Source: Periconia sp. R9002 (Eukaryota > Ascomycota > Dothideomycetes > Pleosporales > Periconiaceae). From it: a stretch of 64,000 bases of DNA. Each line of letters opens with the position of its first letter. Positions within the stretch are counted from its first letter, which is position 1. The notes below the pieces were generated by a model. The model was not told the origin of the DNA. It worked only from the letters and a program-made list of their open reading frames with translations, and made no database searches. Below are positions 56,796-64,000 of the stretch, piece after piece. The DNA is taken from positions 124,001 through 188,000 of the forward strand of contig JAMAHW010000029.1 in NCBI GenBank assembly GCA_023627715.1. Reading direction: 5' to 3'. A program made the position numbers and the translations under genes.

Positions 56796-59131
56796 TCACC
56801 TACTAAACTCGCCCAGCTTACCCATCAAAAGTGCCTCGACCTTCTCTCCTTTCTTCAGAACTCCTTCTCCAGCACTCACACATAACAACGCATTGGCGCC
56901 CTTGAAACTGCCAATTCTCGAACTACGCTGGCCACCCGTCGAGCTCGCATATAGTAAGCCGTCACGCTTGACCCCGACTATCGCACGGTGATACTCCAGC
57001 CGTCCACGATCTCTTCGCACATCTTCCTCCAGCACAACCGTCACACGGGGCAATCCTACCGGAGAAACGCCGCTTTGCTGGTGTAGACTAGGTAACACAA
57101 AGACATGGAAAGTGACGACCGCTGAAGCGGGATTGCCCGGAAGAGAGAATATGGTCTTTTGTGTACGGGTTGATGCGTCGGCTGAGGAGTGTTTGGTAGG
57201 AATTGTAGCGAAGGTGGTTGGCTTGCCTGGTTTCATATTCACGCGTCCAAAGTGAATGGTACCACCCAAAGAGCGCTCGATGGTGGGTTTAAGAAGGTCA
57301 AGCTCGCCCATAGATACGCCACCCGAGGTGATGATGACGTCGACTTTGAGAAGGGCCATCCGCAGGGTGTCTTCGAGCGCGCCGGGCCTGCATTTGTTAG
57401 TGTCTTCAATGCCAAAATGAAGATGAATGACAAAGCGCATGCAGGTTCACCTACTTGTCAGATACAATCCCAAGATCCACTGCTTCGAATCCTTGGGCGC
57501 GGATTGCAGTGAGAAGAGTTGGCCGATTTGTGTCTCGCACTTCGCCTAACTTCAAGGGGCCAGACCGGTTATGCTCGATAATTTCGTCTCCAGTGCTCAA
57601 GACACCGACAACTGGCCGTTTATAGACAGAAATACTCTGTGTTCCGACGGACGCGAGGAGACCGAACTCGCCTCCCACGGCAGTGATGCCTTCTCCTTTT
57701 CTCAAGATAACGTCATCTTTCTTGACATCACTGCCCACCTCACGGACATTCTCCCCAGCTTGGATTTCATCAGTCAAGATCTCAATCTCTTTTTCCTCCT
57801 TCCCGTCGTCGGTTTGGGATTTGAGGACGGTATCCTCTACCATAACGACAGCATCCGCACCTGGTGGCAATGGTGCGCCAGTAGTGATGCGTGCAATCTG
57901 ACCTTCTTTGAGTTCTCCGACATCACCAGCTTGTGCATGAGATACAAGGGCTACGGGATAGGTGCCTTTCTCAAATTTCCCGGATGCAGGGATTTTGACT
58001 GCATAACCATCGACAATGCTAGCACGAAACGCAGGCACAGACTCGGTGGCTTTCACATCCTCTGCTAACACTGATCCGACCAAAGAGACGTTCGTAGCAA
58101 CCTCTTCGATAATTGGGGCGGAGGTCTGCTCCGCAATAACCTGCAAAGCTTCTTCGACTGCAAGCATGGGATATGGCGATGAGCGGTATCGGCGTGTCGG
58201 TCCTGCGCTGGGATCATTCGATTGTGGCCGCTCTTCTGGTTTGGTATGGGCTTTTGGAACTCCATGTCCGCCGTGTCCGTGGGAGTGTCCATGTCCATGT
58301 CCATGGTGATGATGATGGTGGTGGGTTCCCCCTGCTGATTGAAAGGTCAGTGTTTCTGAAAAAACAAAGTACAAGATTTTTCCCAACACATGCTCACCGG
58401 TTGGCGCATTCTGAGATGAGACGCCGGCTTCAACTTCGAGTTTCTTTACTCCGCCTTCATGCAGCGGCCTAGACGCGGCACCAGCAGCTTGTACGCAAGC
58501 GTGGGGAAGTAATTTAAGCACTGCCTCCAAATTTTCTTTAGCACCTTTGGGTGATCCAGGAAGAGTCAGGATGAGCGTATTTTTCCGTACGCCAGCGACC
58601 GGTCTTGCCATCAATGCAACTATATGTGTCAACACATGGGATTTGTTTCGTCGAGATATGTTACATACAAGGTGTGATCGCGTAGGAAGATGAAAGCATG
58701 CCGTGACTGCCCAGGGATCAGTCTCCAGGTTAATGCAGATCTCTGATTTTTTTCCACCCATACTCACACAAGGCCCGGGGCTTGTCTATCCAGAAGCGGT
58801 GTTACAGCCTTGTGTAGTATCAGTTTCTACACGAATTTCGATCTATTGGATTATTTTTCACCTCCGGTGTGACATCTTTGGTTGCGAATCCTGTGCCTCC
58901 GCTCGTAACAATCAAGTTCATGTACTCTTCCCCATCTGTCCACACGCGTATGCTTTTCTGTATGTCGATTAAGCTATCCGCAATGATTTCGGTAGAGCTA
59001 ACTGCCCATTGGTCATTGCCGGAATCGGCAAAGACAGATTTGAGAGCTGGAATGCATTTGTCTGTGGAAGTGTCTTTTGATGCGGTTTCTGATATGATCA
59101 GAATGGCAGCTTTTAACTTGGGGCTACTCAT
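56796..59131 (-). CDS. cnxE: Molybdenum cofactor synthesis protein cnxE (gephyrin-type MogA-MoeA fusion)
   Basis: Catalyses the last steps of molybdenum cofactor synthesis: adenylation of molybdopterin (G domain) and molybdate insertion (E domain); needed for nitrate reductase and xanthine dehydrogenase. Six minus-strand exons: 58862-59131, 58768-58808, 58669-58706, 58398-58619, 57455-58334 and 56796-57387, giving 680 residues. The G domain comes first, with TSGGTGFATKDVTPE from residue 76 and PLLDRQAPGLVHGMLSSSYA rebuilt over three short exons. A histidine-rich linker (about 195-214) connects it to the E domain, with PAFRASIVDGYAV, TTGAPLPPGADAVVMVEDT, STGDE, EVRDTNRP, TSGGVSMGE (504-512) and FSLPGNPASA. 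Order G-E is as in gephyrin, opposite to plant Cnx1. Confidence 0.95.
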
Positions 59132-59634
59132 GTTGACAATGAGAGTGTGTGGAACGTTCAGAGTGGGGTGTCCCGCATGCTGATTGAGGGTCGCGGGTTT
59201 GGAGGAAAGCTTGGGCCACTTCGAATTCGAACTACATCATCGGCAGGTGAGTGATAGTAGTGGCGGTTTTGATTGAAAAATGACAATGCATCTGGTTTGC
59301 TGTAGTGTCCTATCGAGCATATTTCATTCATCATGTGCAAGCGCTCTGATTGTATTTACATGATAGAGATGGCGCGAGTTGCAAAAATAAAACAATGCTT
59401 TGATATCTGAACCATGTTCGCTCTTAATAACGCCGATGTTACATGCATGATACAAGTTCTCCTGTTCTCTTCCTACACACACCTACTCCAAGCACAACAT
59501 GATCTTCCAAAATGCTCCTCTCGCATCTTTCGGTCATGCGTTTCGTCATACTTCATACATTGACCCTTCTGCGTCATTCCATTCAATGACCCCTTTAAAC
59601 AGGCACCTCAAATATATACTTACAGACCACCTCT
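59132..59634. promoter_or_regulatory. Intergenic region upstream of cnxE
   Basis: 503 bases between the VMA16 stop and the cnxE start on the same strand. AT-leaning; no motif recognised. Confidence 0.5.
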
Positions 59635-60436
59635 TTATTCGAATTCAGGAGCATTGCTCTGAACAAGAAGACCGATGATGAGCCCGAATAGCCCAAGAAT
59701 AGAACTAAAAATTTCGATCACAAGAATTTTGACGAATCTAGGACTCAGTCAGCTTCATATCAAATTTTCCGGTGGATTCTTTGACGTACAGAGATGGGTC
59801 CGCTGCGTCTGCTAATGCGGCACTGCTACCGTTGATTCCAACCGAGACACCGCAAATCAAATTGCACATGCCGACTGTCAACCCAGCCCAGAACAGCGCG
59901 AAACCAGTGTAGTAGTTGGTGGGCGTATGCAGCAGCTCCGCGTCTACAAAAGCGAGCTTAGACGAGAAGATGATTGCCATGATGACACCGTAGATGGCCA
60001 CAACCTCACAGAAAATGATGGAGATCAAGTTCTTAGTTCGTATCCTAGGGGCTTTGACACCGCCACCCACAATAGACGCTCCGGTTGTGAATATTCCCCT
60101 AGTACACTGTCAGCCAAAAATTCCCACTCCCTAATGTATCAACGTACCATGCCGACCCAACCACGGAGAGACCTATGCATAGGCCGATGCCTAGAGTGGC
60201 CCATGTATAAGGGTTTACGCTTTCGAGGAATTGTCCAACCTATCAAGTGTGTTTAGCCCTCTATATCTAAATATTGCGTGTCGCGATGCATACGTTGAAA
60301 GCTTCACCCTCGCCGTTGAAAAGCATGTCTAGGGTAGGTGTTAGCTATTGCCTGCGCTCAACCCGTAGCACTACATACACAGGCCGACGACGCCTAGAGC
60401 CGCCGTGGTGCCGCCCAATCCATACGTGAGTGACAT
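59635..60436 (-). CDS. VMA16: V-type ATPase proteolipid subunit c''
   Basis: Membrane-rotor subunit of the vacuolar proton pump. Five minus-strand exons, 60379-60436, 60294-60328, 60148-60239, 59790-60098 and 59635-59737, give 198 residues. Introns are all 49-54 nt. The start [20 protein letters not shown] opens in the first hydrophobic segment. [43 protein letters not shown] and [20 protein letters not shown] are diagnostic, with the proton-carrying glutamate at E93. Two further helices contain [20 protein letters not shown] and [20 protein letters not shown]. Slightly shorter than the 213-residue yeast protein at the N-terminus. It shares a 250-base divergent promoter region with TOA2. Confidence 0.95.
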
Positions 60437-60686
60437 GTTGGCAGCAGGTGATGTGCTGAAATGTAAAAGTGTGTATGCGGGCTGTTCGGAGCTCTTCTTG
60501 TGATGAGAAGCACGCCGACCTGACGGTTGACGATGATGGCGTTGCGCGGAGAATGCCGCTAGCGCCATGCTTAGTCAACACGTACAGCAGCGCGGCTCAT
60601 GACGGTTGATCCCGCGCGGCCACTCCTCCACACCCACTCACCTACCCACCCAACTGCGTTTAACATACCGACAGCTTGTTTTCACC
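60437..60686. promoter_or_regulatory. Bidirectional promoter region, VMA16/TOA2
   Basis: Only 250 bases separate two divergent starts of conserved housekeeping genes, so regulatory sites are probably shared. No TATA box recognised. Confidence 0.55.
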
Positions 60687-61148
60687 ATGGCTGCCGCTAC
60701 CAGCACAGACTCCAAGTACTATGAGCTGTACCGTCGAAGCAGGTATATAACCGCCTGGACTTTTGCTTTGAGTAGCTTTGGCTAACAAAAGGCAGCGTCG
60801 GTGGCGCCCTCACAGATACGCTTGACAACCTGATCACCGAGCGCCGGATCGAGCCGCAACTTGCCATGAAGATTCTGGCCAATTTTGACAAAGCTGTTGC
60901 AGACGTGCTGGCGGATAAGGTCAAGTCGAGACTTACGTTTAAGGTGGGTTGAGAAGCTTCTTGTCATGGTAAACTCGGACGCTGATGCGCAATTTCTATA
61001 GGGACACCTTGATACGTACCGCTTCTGTGACGACGTCTGGACTTTTATTATCAAGGACATCAACTTCAAACTCGAAACTCAAGGCCAGGTTCACGCCGAC
61101 AGAGTCAAGATTGTCAGCTGCAACACCAAGCGACCGGGCGAGGCTTAA
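60687..61148 (+). CDS. TOA2: Transcription initiation factor IIA small (gamma) subunit
   Basis: Small subunit of TFIIA, which stabilises TBP on promoters. Exons 60687-60742, 60796-60943 and 61002-61148 give 116 residues, normal for the family. After a short Ala/Thr/Ser leader come [37 protein letters not shown] and, after the second splice, [19 protein letters not shown] and [14 protein letters not shown], all near-invariant. The first acceptor must be the second AG (GGCAG) to give RRSSVGG. Confidence 0.96.
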
Positions 61149-61946
61149 GCAAATACTGAATTCTGTATTTCTATTGGCCGCATTCACATCTAACCTATCG
61201 CAACGATACCGAGGATTGATATTTTCTTTTGGCCGAGCATTCCTGCTCACAGGCTTCAAGGGATGCAAGAGTTGCCAAAGTCCAAAATCAAGTCGTAGCC
61301 TACGGCGAGAAAGTAACCCAAGGCTGGAACGGAGCCTCAGATAAAATGAGAGTGGACTTAAAGTTTGGTTCATATTCACCGAACATGGGTCGAGGCATCT
61401 ATATATGTATATGCAAGGATTGGGAGACCGGCATGAGCAACATCGATTCGACGGCTATATCGTTAGAAGCATGATTTTCTAAGGCGTTATGGGATACGAT
61501 CGATACCTGGGTCATGGGAGAGAGGCGTTCATATCAGGCATGTCGGCAATTTTAGTTTTCATTCGATGAAATTGATCACGATAAGAACTATTACAGTATG
61601 CGGCAAGGAGTTTGAGATTCTATTCACTATCACCCCATCAACATTTTTCCTTATTCAACCTCAGCAAGTTTCAAGTTCCGAAAGACAATGTCATGTTTCA
61701 AAATGACTCATATATACCTCGAGTTCTTGAAACCATTTTCGTGGATTCATTGGCAAACTCGATAACAACTCATCGTGCCCTTTAGATTGACATCTAGGTG
61801 AGTCGCGGTTAAATTTTGCAACGCAAAGTATAAGATTGATCTACCATCAATGTTGACTAAGCTATTCTCCGTGAACCATCCCTGCACCTCACACCGCAAC
61901 CAACATCAACCCATTTCATCTTGACATTTCTTCTTTCGACACGACA
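61149..61946. other. Intergenic region, TOA2 3' flank and promoter of the TMEM42-like gene
   Basis: 798 AT-leaning bases. A short frame at 61229-61474 has no recognisable product. Confidence 0.55.
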
Positions 61947-62759
61947 ATGTCCGACACTAGATTTCCCTCCTGGCTGGTATTGGCTATCGTGAGCGGTGCT
62001 TGCGCAGCCTGCAATGGCGTTTTCGCGAAGCTGTATGCTTTGAGCCCCTTTCTTTCGTATAATGGACCGTTCAGGTGTTCTGACTTTGAATCACATACAT
62101 GTAGTACCACCACAGAATTGACAACCTCATGGTCGCACTCTATATCAGAAATGTTTCACCTTAGTCCATCGAACAAGTTTGTCGAGTATGGGATTCGTGG
62201 GGTAAGGAATATATATTACTTTTGCTCTTACCCAGTCTGCCCTGCCGGCAGCTGACTTTCAATTCTAAGTATTTGAAATGATTAACAAATCATCTTTCAA
62301 AAACCAATAATATTGATCCTTACGTATACGCTGACCCTTAAATAGCTGTTCTTCGGCCTCAACCTCCTCTTCAACGGAATAATGTGGGGCCTCTTCACAC
62401 GCGCTCTAACGCTTGCTTCATCCACAGTCCGCGTTAGTGTCATTAACACATCCGCAAATTTCATGCTCACCGCTATTCTCGGATTTTTCATCTTCTCTGA
62501 ATCGCTCCCGGGTCTTTGGTGGCTCGGTGCTGCGATGTTGGTGGCCGGGAGTGTGATCATAGGGAGGAGGGAGGAAGGGACTGCGGCCAAGAGTCAGAGT
62601 GCAAATGTAGCCACGGATGGGAGCGAGGGGGAAAGGGCGAGGTTTTTGGATGAAGATGGCACGGAGGAAGGCGATGACGAACTGGAGTTGGGAAGTGTCA
62701 AGGGGGGTGATGATGATGAAGCGGGGAGTAGTGGGGATGAGGATGGGGTATTGAAATAA
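61947..62759 (+). CDS. TMEM42-like membrane protein (EamA/DMT superfamily)
   Basis: Small multispanning protein related to animal TMEM42 and to half-size drug/metabolite transporters; substrate unknown. Exons 61947-62032, 62105-62201 and 62346-62759 give 198 residues. Helix 1 is WLVLAIVSGACAACNGVFAKL. A short loop (LTTTELTTSW) and NKFVEYGIRG lead to helix 2, LFFGLNLLFNGIMWGLFT. RALTLASSTVRVSVINTSANF is characteristic, followed by TAILGFFIFSESL and LWWLGAAMLVAGSVIIG. The C-terminal ~65 residues are a polar, very acidic tail (E/D/G). Intron 1 (72 nt) is stop-free in frame, so retention would add 24 residues. Four helices fit a dimeric half-transporter. Confidence 0.85.
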
Positions 62760-63608
62760 GTATGTGAACACGAAGGTTCGTTTCGGTTGGTAGGGAGGGC
62801 TTGTACTTAGGTTTCGGGTACAGAACCTGGAAGATAAGTAGTGAGGTTCCTGTACATCGCCAGTGCCTCAATACGCCATATCAAGCGGTGTCCCGACGTA
62901 GTCCAAACCGCTTGGTGTGTACGGTTAGTCGTCTATATTATTAGTTTCACAACAATTGGAGGAGAATAGGAACGACGTTACGGCTCGCTATTGATTTAGT
63001 TGCTCATTCTCTGTTTGCATTCTGTTATACCTATGTATAATACGTACAGAGGAACAGGCTATTGTAGGTGTATATAAGGATGTAAACAAGAGCGCTTTGT
63101 CGAGCTGGAGGAGCATTCGACGCGACGATTACAGACTAAGAGGATATAAGCAAGGCGCCCATGGAAGATAAATCCCTCATCATAGGGCGGTTAGACGGAA
63201 ATTATGGCAGAAGGACTTTTATTCATGAACGGGGTTGGCGTGTAACTTTGATGGAGGGATTTGAATTTTGCAGGCCAGTCATTCAATAGGCGAGCAACAA
63301 GGGTTATGAATGGACGAAACGTGTCACAAATTAGACGTGTACACGAGTTACACGCAAGTGAATTATTTGGCGTACACTGTAGGATTAAGGTCGTGTAACT
63401 GTATACCTATTGATTGATATCAAAGGGTGTTTTGTAAAGATCTATAAATGCCCCGCGCTAGCGCTACGACATGGCCAGACAGCCGCCCCCACCTCCCAAG
63501 CTCAGTCCCAACGGACAATAGCATAGCCACATTCTCACTCAACAACCACTTCATTGCTAGATACTACCGGGCTCATAAGGGAGCTGCAGAGACAGAGGGC
63601 CCGTCAGA
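62760..63608. promoter_or_regulatory. Intergenic region upstream of the E2 gene
   Basis: 849 bases. CTATAAAT near 63441-63449 resembles a TATA box. A 16-codon upstream reading frame (63471-63521, MARQPPPPP...) and a longer one from 63448 that overlaps the E2 start could reduce translation if they lie in the transcript. Confidence 0.5.
63471..63521 (+). promoter_or_regulatory. Possible upstream open reading frame before the E2 gene
   Basis: ATG followed by 15 codons, five of them consecutive Pro, ending in TAG 87 bases before the E2 ATG. Regulatory only if transcription starts upstream of 63471. Confidence 0.3.
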
Positions 63609-64000
63609 ATGTTTGCTTCCAAGAGACTTGGGAAGGTCTGTTTGGCAGCCCTATTTCTGTTGCGCGCGCAAACTAACAAGAACGGTGTAGGAGTTGACTA
63701 AGGTACACAACCATTCAACGACGAGCTCATATACTGCGCAGCGCGGTCGAACAACGACAGGACTAACACATGGCATAGTTGCACGAGAAGCTGCCCCCAG
63801 GCATAACGCTGGTCAAGGCAGATGATTTCCAAGAATGGCTCATGGACATACAAGTCATGGATGCCAACCCCATATATGCAGGGGAGACCTACCGACTCAA
63901 GTTCATGTTCAGTCAAAGCTACCCGATTGAAGTACGTGTGTCCCAAAAACCTGAAAACCACTCATCCTACTCCAACTAGCAAATATTCACCATCGTGGTA
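63609..64000 (+). CDS. Ubiquitin-conjugating enzyme E2, UBE2W/UBC16-like (3' end outside window)
   Basis: E2 enzyme; UBE2W-type enzymes ubiquitinate protein N-termini. Exons in the window are 63609-63635 (MFASKRLGK), a 12-nt micro-exon 63691-63702 (ELTK) and 63779-63931, all in phase 0. The joined protein reads KRLGKELTKLHEKLPPGITL, DDFQEWLMDIQVMDANPIYAGETYRLKF and FSQSYPIE, the first half of the UBC fold with a UBE2W-like pattern. The donor GTACGT at 63932 starts an intron that appears to run past the window end. The active-site cysteine lies beyond the window, so activity cannot be judged. Confidence 0.85.

Noticed and set aside
58065..58304. Minus-strand frame starting MDMDMDTPTD in cnxE
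   Set aside because: Frame-shifted reading of the histidine-rich linker repeat; the cnxE frame explains the sequence.
61229..61474. 81-codon frame downstream of TOA2
   Set aside because: No motif or splice context; likely 3' flank.

Overview
This is nuclear DNA of a filamentous ascomycete (Pezizomycotina); the class is not resolved. The evidence is short spliceosomal introns (about 45-80 nt, GT..AG, with CTAAC/CTGAT-type branch points), genes on both strands with no operon logic, and fungal-specific families: the DASH subunit Dad1, Rho4, She9/Mdm33, a xylanase regulator of the XlnR type, a NACHT (STAND/NLR-like) gene and a rhodopsin-fold membrane protein. I read 25 genes. The first (Ca2+ pump) is cut at its 5' end and the last (ubiquitin E2) at its 3' end. 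For the spliced genes I checked that exon phases join and that each total is a whole number of codons.

Layout. 0-11 kb, mostly conserved housekeeping: Ca2+-ATPase (+), DAD1 (+), Rho4 (-), sphingoid-base-phosphate phosphatase (+), tRNA-splicing endonuclease SEN34 (+). 11-22 kb, faster-evolving: a small proline/serine-rich protein (-), a 2EXR/DUF7730-like protein (-), a twin ABC-ATPase (+), a seven-exon NACHT protein (-) and a rhodopsin-domain protein (-). 23-34 kb, conserved again: SHE9 (-), a PYP1-like HAD phosphatase (+), NECAP (+), a GILT-like oxidoreductase (-), an atypical hexokinase (+), a zinc alcohol dehydrogenase (+). 34.3-45.2 kb is an 11 kb stretch with no convincing gene. XlnR (-) lies at 45.2-48.5 kb with a further 4.2 kb gene-free stretch upstream. 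52.7-64 kb is compact: aldehyde dehydrogenase (+), a small CRIB-like basic protein (+), molybdenum cofactor enzyme cnxE (-), V-ATPase c'' VMA16 (-), TFIIA gamma TOA2 (+), a TMEM42-like membrane protein (+), and a UBE2W-like E2 (+).

How the genes relate. Most neighbours are functionally unrelated. The possible exception is a loose carbon-metabolism neighbourhood between 29.6 and 54.2 kb: hexokinase-like protein, alcohol dehydrogenase, XlnR and aldehyde dehydrogenase. VMA16/TOA2, SHE9/PYP1-like, GILT/hexokinase, Rho4/LCB3 and 2EXR/ABC are divergent pairs that may share promoters.

I saw no transposon protein, CRISPR array, rRNA or credible tRNA. Points most worth a second look: the ABC protein with one intact and one degenerate composite ATP site, the 16-nt micro-exon that completes the XlnR zinc cluster, the histidine-rich linker in cnxE, the intact NACHT gene, the dual open frames at 11.3-11.7 kb, stop-free 3n introns in three genes, and the gene desert with its 39-bp tandem repeat and orphan reading frames.
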